Shown here in pieces: positions 55,357 through 62,733 of a stretch of DNA of 64,000 nt. The stretch comes from Kiritimatiellia bacterium. Its GTDB lineage: Bacteria > Verrucomicrobiota > Kiritimatiellia > RFP12 > DVOR01. Each line of letters starts with the position of its first letter. Position 1 is the stretch's first letter. The notes under the pieces were generated by a model, which saw nothing but the letters and a program-made list of their open reading frames with translations, was not told the origin of the DNA and searched no databases. The stretch is taken from NCBI GenBank assembly GCA_017558005.1, contig JAFYWN010000032.1:1-64000 (forward strand), read 5' to 3'. The translations under genes and the position numbers were made by a program.

Positions 55357-56994
55357 TCAAGTCAACACGTTAGCACCTAAGCACAAGCCTTCTGGTCGGT
55401 TCTTTATGCTTCGAACCTCAGCAAAAAAGGTATTTTCCCAAACAGAATCTTCTTGCGGTGTAATCACACGAGAATTGTAATACGCCATAGAAGGCGTCAA
55501 CATCGTTGGAGCCTCATAGCCCACCTCTTCATTATCCACAAGTACCAAATAAAAGTTGGGGACCTCGCTATTATCTAGACACAACGGTAATTGCAGCGTA
55601 ATCTTTCCATGATAATATCCAGGAATTACGCATCGATAATTCGCCTGCACCTTTTTACGTGCGACCTCAACAGCATTAATAATCTCCTGGTATAAAAGGG
55701 TCGTGTTTAAAATGCGCATCCCATCTACCGTAAGGAAAAATCTTGGTGAAAATCGTGATTCGTCCACTTCATTTAAGATGTGCTTGAAATTGATTCGCCC
55801 CTCCAAACCACGCAAACGCTTGTATTGACAAATCAACTCCTCCGGTTTCCGTGTCCAATTGGGTGGATAAGGCAATCCGTAATTACTATCCGAAGACAAT
55901 GGCGGCAATCGCTCGTCTCGCCCATTTACATAATCATTCTCAACCCACTCAATTTTATTGAATCTCCCGCCGACATCTCTCTCACTACACACTGCGTAAA
56001 TGTAGTTCCCGCTCTTTTTTCCTTGAAGCCCAGTGCAGAAGCACAGTTTGTCATCATAATAAGTCAACGAATTCGTAGACTTTCCCATTAAACCTTTTGG
56101 CTTCCCATTTCCCAATTCATAAGGGTCTGATGAATTTTGATCATCATGTAAACGCGTAAAAACGTTCATCAAGTAATTCCCCAACGCCCCGTTTTTCACG
56201 ACTAACTCTTCTCCCACATAATAATCCCATTTGCACGGAGCTACTTCATCTTGCGCCATCTCAATTAATGATTCAAGGCGCTCCTCGTTCTCAAAAAAAC
56301 CAATTGGGAACACTTGATAAACTTTGGGGCAACGTGGATGTTTGAGTAATTGTGCTTCATCTAAAACAACTCCGCATTCATTTTCCTTTTTTACCTGCAG
56401 TACTATTGTTGCATCCTCCGTATACTTATCCGAAGTAATAACCCAACACTTCTCCCACACATACGATTTATACAATTCCTTTTCTACGACCTTTCGCGTC
56501 ATCCCTAAAATAGGGGCCAGCACTCGAGTCACCTCAAGCCAATTAACGATTGTGGGCATTGGGTAACAGGGATACATCCCGTCATCACCCTCTTTTTGTG
56601 CATAGAAATCATATGTTGCTCGATATCGATAACCGCCCTTTTCTTCTTGTGGTACGATTCGTAAATTCAAATAAATTTGAACATTCTCCACCTCAAACTT
56701 ATTCCTATTTAAGCACAACCCTGTGTCAAACATAATTTCACAAGGCGCAAAGCGTAGCGCATTGAGGAAGCCTCGCACATCCAGAAAACTATCTGTTTCC
56801 TTCCTGTAAATACCTAATGTCTCCCCACCCACACCCGACAATTGAGCTTCAATCCGCTTGTTAAACGCATTCGAATTAAAATTCCCCGCCAAAGCTCTTA
56901 GCTGCGCAAATAAGTTTTGCGACTCAATGAATACCTTCTTTTGGCTGAAAAAGCCACCCTTTTTAGACTCTACTCGTAAACATTTAGTTTTCAT
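55357..56994 (-). CDS. DUF3825 domain protein, putative RNA-metabolism protein
   Basis: This 545-aa protein has in its second half the DUF3825 pattern: WDYYVGEELVVKNGALGNYL, DKLCFCTGLQG, IYAVCSE, WTRKPEELICQYKRL, and the closing LQLPLCLDNSEVPNFYLVLV then MLTPSMAYYNSRVI. The first half has no recognised domain. DUF3825 proteins are found with NYN nucleases and OST-HTH domains and are thought to act on RNA. AAGGAG precedes the start at 56994. It sits in the same cassette as the S1-NYN gene. Confidence 0.75.
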   Translation of the reverse strand: MKTKCLRVESKKGGFFSQKKVFIESQNLFAQLRALAGNFNSNAFNKRIEAQLSGVGGETLGIYRKETDSFLDVRGFLNALRFAPCEIMFDTGLCLNRNKFEVENVQIYLNLRIVPQEEKGGYRYRATYDFYAQKEGDDGMYPCYPMPTIVNWLEVTRVLAPILGMTRKVVEKELYKSYVWEKCWVITSDKYTEDATIVLQVKKENECGVVLDEAQLLKHPRCPKVYQVFPIGFFENEERLESLIEMAQDEVAPCKWDYYVGEELVVKNGALGNYLMNVFTRLHDDQNSSDPYELGNGKPKGLMGKSTNSLTYYDDKLCFCTGLQGKKSGNYIYAVCSERDVGGRFNKIEWVENDYVNGRDERLPPLSSDSNYGLPYPPNWTRKPEELICQYKRLRGLEGRINFKHILNEVDESRFSPRFFLTVDGMRILNTTLLYQEIINAVEVARKKVQANYRCVIPGYYHGKITLQLPLCLDNSEVPNFYLVLVDNEEVGYEAPTMLTPSMAYYNSRVITPQEDSVWENTFFAEVRSIKNRPEGLCLGANVLT

Positions 56995-57041
56995 GATAAA
57001 CTCCTTAAGATTTACAACATTGTTCAACATCTTCCACTCGT

Positions 57042-57404
57042 TTAGGACATCCAAACATCAACACGTTCACGCTTCCAATTAATGTCGCAACGCGCAAATT
57101 CAGGACTATAAAACGGGCCACCATCATCGTCATTGACATAAACATTTGCATCGTCATAGAACAACGGCTCGTCGTAGTCAGAGTCGTCCCAATCATAGTC
57201 CAACAAACCCTTTAACCTGTCAACCGTATACCCCTCATGATCATCCCCATCCTGCCAAAGCGTCAAAATGAGGTCATCATCATCTACGCGCCAACATTCA
57301 GGCTGAATCCACTTACCTCGATTACGCGTAGTAAAGCGTACCTTAAAATCATCGCAAGCATAGGGTAAGCGATCAAGCAACTCGTATAATTCACCAACTG
57401 TCAT
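57042..57404 (-). CDS. Small acidic protein of unknown function
   Basis: This 120-aa protein starts MTVGELYELLDRLPYACDDF, has many Asp and aromatic residues (DYDWDDSDYDEPLFYDDANVY) and ends with a short basic segment. The N-terminal helix pattern resembles small phage or immunity-type proteins, but no family is named. It lies 47 bases before the DUF3825 gene. Confidence 0.6.
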   Translation of the reverse strand: MTVGELYELLDRLPYACDDFKVRFTTRNRGKWIQPECWRVDDDDLILTLWQDGDDHEGYTVDRLKGLLDYDWDDSDYDEPLFYDDANVYVNDDDGGPFYSPEFARCDINWKRERVDVWMS

Positions 57405-57491
57405 CTCTCATCTCTCTTTCTTAAAACGTTTTAGTCTCACTTGTAAATCCTCTGCGAAAACCGTCATCGTCTCCGCAGAGGCATCAACTCC

Positions 57492-57620
57492 TTACGAATT
57501 GTAGTAATCAAACATTGGGCCTTCGTACCCGCACTGGTAACAAGCCACTTCGCAAGGTTCACCATAACCCATATCCATCAGCCAACGCCAACATGTTTTC
57601 GTCCCACACGGATTCTTCAT
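57492..57620 (-). CDS. 42-aa Cys-rich peptide
   Basis: A short frame with GAAAGGAAAAGG upstream encodes a Cys-rich peptide: KNPCGTKTCWRWLMDMGYGE, then CEVACYQCGYEG. The Cys spacing suits a zinc knuckle. It is compactly placed between the duplicated-domain gene and the acidic-protein gene. Confidence 0.55.
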   Translation of the reverse strand: MKNPCGTKTCWRWLMDMGYGEPCEVACYQCGYEGPMFDYYNS

Positions 57621-57665
57621 TGCCTTTTCCTTTCTAAACGAACCATAATCACCAAAAATAGACGC

Positions 57666-58448
57666 TCACGCATCAGGATTACTTGCAATCGCCTGCAAAT
57701 CTTCTGCGATCTCCGAAAGCGTCGACCGCACATATGCCGAATATTCCTCATCCGACATTTCGAACGGGTCTTCAACATCACGGGACACCCCAGAAGCACG
57801 TCGCTGTGCTACTTCAAGATGGGAAACCAGCCCCTGAACCAGATAATCTAATTCAAAGAGTACATCACACAGCTGCGTCTGCAACGACTTGAGCGCATCC
57901 TCAGATGCCATGCTACCCTTACGATGAAAGCTCCGGGAAATTACAGCACACGCACGAGAATCCCCACGCTTCTCGAAGAAACGCCAGGCATTCGTAACCG
58001 CCTTGCCAGCATGCCATGCGGAGTCAAGCCCGAGTTCATCGGCAAGCTCCGAGAAGGTCATGCGAGTGCGATTATTCCAGAGTACAATCGCAAGGTTCTT
58101 AATTGAGTAGTGTGTGTCAAGGCTCATAACTTTGTCTCCTATTTTTTCGCAAACTTTATTCACAACATTCTGCAACTTAACGGTGATTTCGCACATATCT
58201 GAAGGCATCCCTGCCCTCATTAAGTTGGTGTAACCACCCACCGAATCCGTGAAGGCTTGTGCAATTGCACTCGCTTCTTCATAACGCTCTTCGCCCAACA
58301 TTGCCTTATACGCAATTCCAACGCGGCGTCCCATCAATTTAGATTTATGACCCAACTCTGCTGCGAGCTCGTTAAAAGTCATCGTTTCACCATTCTGGTA
58401 GAGTTCCAACGCGATTTCTGCCACGCGTTCTTGCCAATCATTAGCCAT
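57666..58448 (-). CDS. Protein with internally duplicated helical domain
   Basis: This 260-aa protein holds two copies of a ~55-residue unit: IALELYQNGETMTFNELAAE...IAQAF and LAIVLWNNRTRMTFSELADE...ISRSF. Each looks like a winged or simple helix-turn-helix (MTFxELAxELG). The C terminus is acidic and helical. It may be a DNA- or RNA-binding protein. The start at 58448 is preferred because AAAGGAG touches the ATG at 58454. Confidence 0.6.
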   Translation of the reverse strand: MANDWQERVAEIALELYQNGETMTFNELAAELGHKSKLMGRRVGIAYKAMLGEERYEEASAIAQAFTDSVGGYTNLMRAGMPSDMCEITVKLQNVVNKVCEKIGDKVMSLDTHYSIKNLAIVLWNNRTRMTFSELADELGLDSAWHAGKAVTNAWRFFEKRGDSRACAVISRSFHRKGSMASEDALKSLQTQLCDVLFELDYLVQGLVSHLEVAQRRASGVSRDVEDPFEMSDEEYSAYVRSTLSEIAEDLQAIASNPDA

Positions 58449-58462
58449 TTCCATCTCCTTTC

Positions 58463-58777
58463 TTACATGTACACGTTACACCCACACTCTGGGCACGAAT
58501 CGTCATCTTCATCGGGATAAACCAACTCGCCGCAGTTACCGCACCAAACACGACCTACATCGCCATGCTCCTCCTCGTCATACTCCTCCTCGTCATCGCA
58601 GTATCGGGTTCGCCAATCATCCCCATACCGTTCTCTCATACAATCGTCACAAGTCCAAAGTACGCAACCACGTGAATCAAGGTCTACAAAATCCCCATCC
58701 TCAACAGAGGTCACGCACCAACCGTACTGCCCGCATTCAGAGCACGTCGTTTCTTGTTCGTCAAGCCAAATAGACAT
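58463..58777 (-). CDS. Acidic double zinc-ribbon protein, copy 1
   Basis: This 104-aa protein has four CxxC-type knuckles: CSECGQYGWC, CDDCMRERYG, CGNCGELVYPDEDD and CPECGCNVYM, with an Asp/Glu-rich stretch between. Two zinc ribbons are expected. It is almost identical to the next gene upstream, so it arose by recent tandem duplication. Function unknown. The second ATG (58777) fits the AAAGGAG spacing. Confidence 0.72.
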   Translation of the reverse strand: MSIWLDEQETTCSECGQYGWCVTSVEDGDFVDLDSRGCVLWTCDDCMRERYGDDWRTRYCDDEEEYDEEEHGDVGRVWCGNCGELVYPDEDDDSCPECGCNVYM

Positions 58778-58791
58778 TTCCATCTCCTTTC

Positions 58792-59106
58792 TTACATGTA
58801 CACGTTACACCCACACTCAGGGCACGTTTCATCGTCTTCGTCGGGATAAACCAACTCGCCGCAGTTACCGCACCAAACACGCCCCACGTCGCCATGCTCC
58901 TCCTCGTCATACTCCTCCTCGTCATCGCAGTATCGGGTTCGCCAATCATCCCCATACCGTTCTCTCATGCAGTCTTCACAGACCCAAATCACGCGGCCAC
59001 GTGAGTCAAGGTCTACAAAATCCCCATCCTCAACAGAGGTCACGCACCAACCGTACTGCCCGCATTCAGAGCACGTCGTTTCTTGTTCGTCAAGCCAAAT
59101 AGACAT
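58792..59106 (-). CDS. Acidic double zinc-ribbon protein, copy 2
   Basis: This 104-aa protein differs from copy 1 by only a handful of residues (for example RVIWVCEDC versus CVLWTCDDC). All four Cys pairs are kept. The upstream AAAGGAAACGG site differs slightly from that of copy 1. Confidence 0.72.
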   Translation of the reverse strand: MSIWLDEQETTCSECGQYGWCVTSVEDGDFVDLDSRGRVIWVCEDCMRERYGDDWRTRYCDDEEEYDEEEHGDVGRVWCGNCGELVYPDEDDETCPECGCNVYM

Positions 59107-59120
59107 TTCCGTTTCCTTTC

Positions 59121-59399
59121 TTACATGTACACGTTACAGCCACACACGGGGCACGAGTCGTCATCTTCATCAGGATAGACCCACTCGCCGCAGTTACCGC
59201 AGCAAACAAGGTCGTCGTCAGAATCATCATCCTCATCATCCGAGAGCACATACGCCTCTACACATTCATTGCAAAGCCACACGGGGCTTCCATCGCTGTG
59301 CACGTCATCATACAAACAGTCGGTCACGAAGGTGTAGCAGCGCGTCTCGCAGCCGCAGTTTTCACACGTTGTATACTTGTCATAACATCCATCTCTCAT
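59121..59399 (-). CDS. Acidic zinc-ribbon protein, third paralogue
   Basis: This 92-aa protein shares the C-terminal ribbon (CGNCGEWVYPDEDDDSCP and CGCNVYM) and the middle CNECVEAY with the two neighbours, but its N-terminal Cys pairs are spaced differently (CENCGCETRC). The first half has diverged, so it is an older copy. Confidence 0.7.
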   Translation of the reverse strand: MRDGCYDKYTTCENCGCETRCYTFVTDCLYDDVHSDGSPVWLCNECVEAYVLSDDEDDDSDDDLVCCGNCGEWVYPDEDDDSCPVCGCNVYM

Positions 59400-59467
59400 G
59401 GCATGCCCCTTTTTAGATTCTTACTCTGGTCACACATTCCGCAAAGGGTTATTCTTCACTTCTGTGC

Positions 59468-59487
59468 TGTCAACGGGGAATAGTAAA
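59468..59487 (-). promoter_or_regulatory. Shared 20-bp motif upstream of the zinc-ribbon genes
   Basis: On the - strand TTTACTATTCCCCGTTGACA matches 17 of 20 positions with the element at 60722-60741 before the S1-NYN gene. It lies about 70 bases before the start at 59399. Confidence 0.45.
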
Positions 59488-59574
59488 GCAAAGATTTGCC
59501 ACCTTCACTCCAAAACAGATATCCACAGACATCCACCCCTCTCTAATCCATTCACTATGCAGATCACCAGTCCA

Positions 59575-60231
59575 TTACGCACATTTACGGAAACGGCCAC
59601 CATGCTTTTGACGACGCTCTTGCTGCCATACGCGTTTCTGCGACTCACGTGCAACACGATCCAAGGTTGCGGACTTGCGGAAGTTCTTGGAAACTCGCAC
59701 GCCTTCTGCATAACACGTTGCCAACATCTCAAGTGCCTCAGGATCATGCGCCAAGGCCTTTCGATAGACCTTGAACATCGACACCGCATGCTCAACTGCG
59801 CGTGCAGTTACGGGTGTTGCCTGACGTTCTTCAATACATGCCAACTCTGGCGCGAGTTCGGGCTCAACCGTTACTGCAGGCTCCAATTTACGCAACTGGA
59901 TCGGCGCCTTCAAACCTATCACAAACAACATCGGCGTCGGCTTAGCGAAGACTGAAAACGTATGCAACCGTTGCGTTCCGACCAGTTGAGGAAACGCGTT
60001 AGCATAGTCTCTAAATTTATCATTTGAGAGTGCAACAGCATGTGCATTTGCCGCGGTCAACTGCAACACCGAAAAATCAGCCTCTCCCTGAGTACGGCAG
60101 ACCTTTTCCATGCAAAAAGTTGCAAAGCCTTCGCGCTCCGCATCCACTTTATAATTGTAGTAGACACTCCAATAGACGCGTTCATCCATGAAGAAGGCGA
60201 CCTCGTGGCCAGCCTCAGTAAGGTCTGCATC
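59575..60231 (-). CDS. NYN-type ribonuclease domain, downstream part of frameshifted S1-NYN gene
   Basis: In this frame the codons from 60231 encode DADLTEAGHEVAFFMDERVYW, then TQGEADFSVLQLTAANAHAV and LSNDKFRDYANAFP, followed by a helical C terminus. The acidic residues in FFMDE, GEADF and SNDKFRDY, with VVVDAANV in the upstream frame, make up the catalytic set of Zc3h12a-like NYN/PIN ribonucleases. A +1 shift near 60231-60232 joins it to the S1-domain frame. The joint protein would have about 365 residues. Confidence 0.75.
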   Translation of the reverse strand, partial: DADLTEAGHEVAFFMDERVYWSVYYNYKVDAEREGFATFCMEKVCRTQGEADFSVLQLTAANAHAVALSNDKFRDYANAFPQLVGTQRLHTFSVFAKPTPMLFVIGLKAPIQLRKLEPAVTVEPELAPELACIEERQATPVTARAVEHAVSMFKVYRKALAHDPEALEMLATCYAEGVRVSKNFRKSATLDRVARESQKRVWQQERRQKHGGRFRKCA

Positions 60232-60679
60232 CAACGGACGACAATACATCCCATGCGGAGAATTCAAGCGCAAACTTCTGCGCCAAGCCAACCACATTCG
60301 CGGCGTCTACCACAACCAATGTTCCAGGTGCAAGCAACTGCTTCTGCGGCTTGCTGTGCTTCACCTTCTTATAATGCTTCACCATAGCAGTAGCCGACGA
60401 GGCAAACGCTAACACTAACTGGCGAGCGGCTTCGTAGTAAGCACACACCTTGACCTTTACCTGCTGTCCAGGCTGGTACTGCATCACCGCACAACGGCGT
60501 TCATCGGCAGTTTTGCCAAAGCAAGAAGCCTTGATCATCCCCGCGATCTTTTCATCAAGTGTCTCCACGAACACGCCACAGGCATTCATTGATTTCACCG
60601 TCGCGGTAATGACCATGCCCGGAGTAAACGTAATTTCGGAAGCGGTTGCGGAAGTATTCAACGTTATCATAGTGTCCAT
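60215..60679 (-). CDS. S1-domain protein with start of NYN nuclease (upstream part)
   Basis: This 154-aa frame contains an S1 RNA-binding domain (ITFTPGMVITATVKSMNACG to VKVKVCAYYEAARQLVLAF), a Lys-rich linker, and the first strand of a NYN nuclease (TLVVVDAANVVGLAQK). It then stops early at 60215. The nuclease continues in the +1 frame. GAAAGG lies directly before the ATG at 60679, so translation may begin at the second ATG (60670). Confidence 0.72.
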   Translation of the reverse strand: MDTMITLNTSATASEITFTPGMVITATVKSMNACGVFVETLDEKIAGMIKASCFGKTADERRCAVMQYQPGQQVKVKVCAYYEAARQLVLAFASSATAMVKHYKKVKHSKPQKQLLAPGTLVVVDAANVVGLAQKFALEFSAWDVLSSVGCRPY

Positions 60680-60721
60680 CCTTTCAGATTACTGCTCTTT
60701 GTTTTCACTCGCCCTTTGCGG

Positions 60722-60741
60722 TGTCAACAAGGCATAGTAAA
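60722..60741 (-). promoter_or_regulatory. Shared 20-bp motif upstream of the S1-NYN gene
   Basis: On the - strand TTTACTATGCCTTGTTGACA is the partner of the motif at 59468-59487. It lies about 43 bases before the start at 60679. Confidence 0.45.
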
Positions 60742-60874
60742 CCACAGTTGAGGCGAATGATTGTTTACACAGTAATCCGTTGGATATCTGCCAAGAAATT
60801 GTGACGAAAAAGCAACCTCTATCTCGCTGAATTACCCACACAACAAACGTATTCCCTACACACTTTACTCCATT

Positions 60875-60902
60875 TAAAAACGCTACATCCGAAGATGTAG
60901 CG
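60875..60902 (-). terminator. Terminator downstream of the CRISPR array (- strand)
   Basis: On the - strand CGCTACATC pairs with GATGTAGCG around a TTCG loop, followed by TTTTT. It would end transcription coming from the array. Confidence 0.85.
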
Positions 60903-60987
60903 CGTCATAAACATCCCAACACCCATCCCTTTCACTCCACTTGAGATATGCAGGGATTGAGCTTGAATGCCGTTTGCACTCTCCGTT

Positions 60988-61534
60988 GTCTCAATAGCCT
61001 CTCAACACGCACTCTACTTGCCACATTATCGTCCCCCTTGCCCACCGCGGCAAAGGGGGCCTTTCGACTGTCAGTCCACTTGGGACTTGAATTCATGAAA
61101 GTGGCAGTGCCTGCTTACAACGCGGTGTCTCAATAGCCTTTCGGCTGTCAGTCCACTTGGGACAAGTTGGAAGTGAATTATATGGGTCGGGATAAGGGGT
61201 CTCAATAGCCTTTCGGCTGTCAGTCCACTTGGGACAAGTTGGAAGTGAATTATATGGGTCGGGATAAGGGGTCTCAATAGCCTTTCGGCTGTCAGTCCAC
61301 TTGGGACACTCAAAAAGTTGGAGTTAATCATGCCACCTCCCAAAGGTCTCAATAGCCTTTCGGCTGTCAGTCCACTTGGGACGACGCAGCGATCCTGTGC
61401 CGGCCGGGGGACGCATACGATGTCTCAATAGCCTTTCGGCTGTCAGTCCACTTGGGACACGCCGGGAGAAGGCCCTCGCGCCGAAGCCTTGGCGCATGTC
61501 TCAATAGCCTTTCGGCTGTCAGTCCACTTGGGAC
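60988..61534 (-). CRISPR. CRISPR array, 7 repeats, 6 spacers, no cas genes in window
   Basis: Six identical 37-bp repeats (GTCTCAATAGCC...CCACTTGGGAC on the + strand) start at 61127, 61199, 61271, 61346, 61422 and 61498. A seventh at 60988-61086 is degenerate and split. Spacers are 35-40 bp; those at 61164-61198 and 61236-61270 are identical. Read on the - strand the repeat ends ATTGAGAC, like the 5' handle of type I and III crRNAs, and forms an AGCC-GAAA-GGCT hairpin. The degenerate repeat is then at the trailer end, and the leader lies right of 61534. Confidence 0.93.
61025..61060. repeat. REP-like palindrome inside the terminal CRISPR repeat
   Basis: ATTATCGTCCCCCTTGCCCA and the following GCGGCAAAGGGGGC form a hairpin closely resembling the elements at 34587, 34621 and 34784. 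It interrupts the first repeat between GTCTCAATAGCCT and CTTTCGACTGTC. Confidence 0.65.
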
Positions 61535-62030
61535 TGTACCACTTTTAATCATTGAAAGTCAATGACTTATTTAGTGATTTTGGCGGGACGCTCATTTCAC
61601 CTCCTCATTTTTAGACCAGACTAACACCCCTTGCAAGCATTCTATTTAGCATAACCTATTGAAATAACAACACCTTACGTCATTTGACGGGACTCCCCCA
61701 TTTTTTAACCTTTTCGAGTCCCGTCAAAAATATGTCGAAATAGGGCCCTCGTACATGAGTGTGAGTCAAATTTAGCATCACAACATTCTCTGAGCCCTTA
61801 TCTTTAGGCGTTTACACACAATTCCTTAGTCGTGGAATTTCATTTGAAAATAGAAAAGTATTACAAAGCTGATCAGGATGTTCATGTTGAGATGAGTTGC
61901 AAACATGCGCCCACCCATCTAGCCAACTTTTGAGGACGTTGACCAGTCAAACGCATATTCACAACTCAACTTTCTCTTCTCTTGTTAAACAGTCCCTTAC
62001 GCCCCACACTTATGCACAAAGCCCCAAAAT
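61535..62030. other. CRISPR leader region and spacer
   Basis: AT-rich stretch adjoining the first repeat. It holds a TCATTG/CAATGA dyad (61549-61565), a 16-codon micro-ORF on the - strand (61545-61595) with GAGGAGGTG upstream, and a 13-bp perfect inverted repeat (61683-61695 and 61716-61728). No cas gene is present. Confidence 0.55.
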
Positions 62031-62720
62031 TTATGTCAAGTCTTCAAACCAATTGGCACACTGTTGACAGTGCTCGACAAACTCTCCAAAATTAGTATTC
62101 GGTGACAGAAACTTACCAGAAGGATGACACCAATCAATTACGATGCGTTCATTCACAGAATCCCACACAGGCTCACTTTGCGAACCGCATGGAATATCAC
62201 CATCACAAATATAGCGTGCGTAAATATCGTATGTCCCGCAGCAAACAATCACATTAGGATCACAAAGATCAATTTGTTCATTTAAATAATCTCTGTCGCG
62301 ACGAGCGAACCCCCTTAGCACCGGATAGCCTACACTTGAACACCCCAGCTCTTTTTTAATGTTCACATAGGCCACGTTATCGAGCGAATACCCTCCATCG
62401 TTATGACCTTCGTAGAATTCATCTTTGTCTGGCTCATCACCACTCGCAAGACGACCAATGACATATGTCCACATCCCTAGCATCCGCCAAAATTTCCAAG
62501 AGTTTGGCTTACAACTTCCTCCACGCGACGTGAAATCACCACCCCGAACCCAGTAAAAATCATCCCACGAATCTTTCAATAAGAAAAGAATTCGCACATT
62601 CGATTCAAAGTATCTCTCTGAATCACTATTGATAATCCCATCGTGACAGAAGGAGTCGTAACAACGATCCGCTTTCCAGCGTTCATCTAGTTCGTTCGCC
62701 TCATCTGCATAATCACTCAT
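62031..62720 (-). CDS. Uracil-DNA glycosylase superfamily-like protein
   Basis: This 229-aa protein has the general pattern of UDG-superfamily members of unknown role: VRILFLLKDSWDD as the first strand and loop, NVAYVNIKKELG in the middle, LCDPNVIVCCG strand and WCHPSGKFL in the place of the HPS motif. The catalytic Asp/Asn set is not clear, so activity is uncertain. It follows a 40-aa gene by 13 bases with AAAGGAGAG before its ATG. Confidence 0.6.
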   Translation of the reverse strand: MSDYADEANELDERWKADRCYDSFCHDGIINSDSERYFESNVRILFLLKDSWDDFYWVRGGDFTSRGGSCKPNSWKFWRMLGMWTYVIGRLASGDEPDKDEFYEGHNDGGYSLDNVAYVNIKKELGCSSVGYPVLRGFARRDRDYLNEQIDLCDPNVIVCCGTYDIYARYICDGDIPCGSQSEPVWDSVNERIVIDWCHPSGKFLSPNTNFGEFVEHCQQCANWFEDLT

Positions 62721-62733
62721 TTCATCTCTCCTT

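Larger units (their letters stand above)
60680..60987. other. Spacer between the S1-NYN gene and the CRISPR array
   Basis: It holds the 20-bp motif at 60722-60741 and the terminator at 60875-60902. No gene is seen. Confidence 0.5.

Noticed and set aside
61071-61552. Repeat peptides (GLTAERLLR units) on the - strand
   Set aside because: These are translations of CRISPR repeats, not genes.
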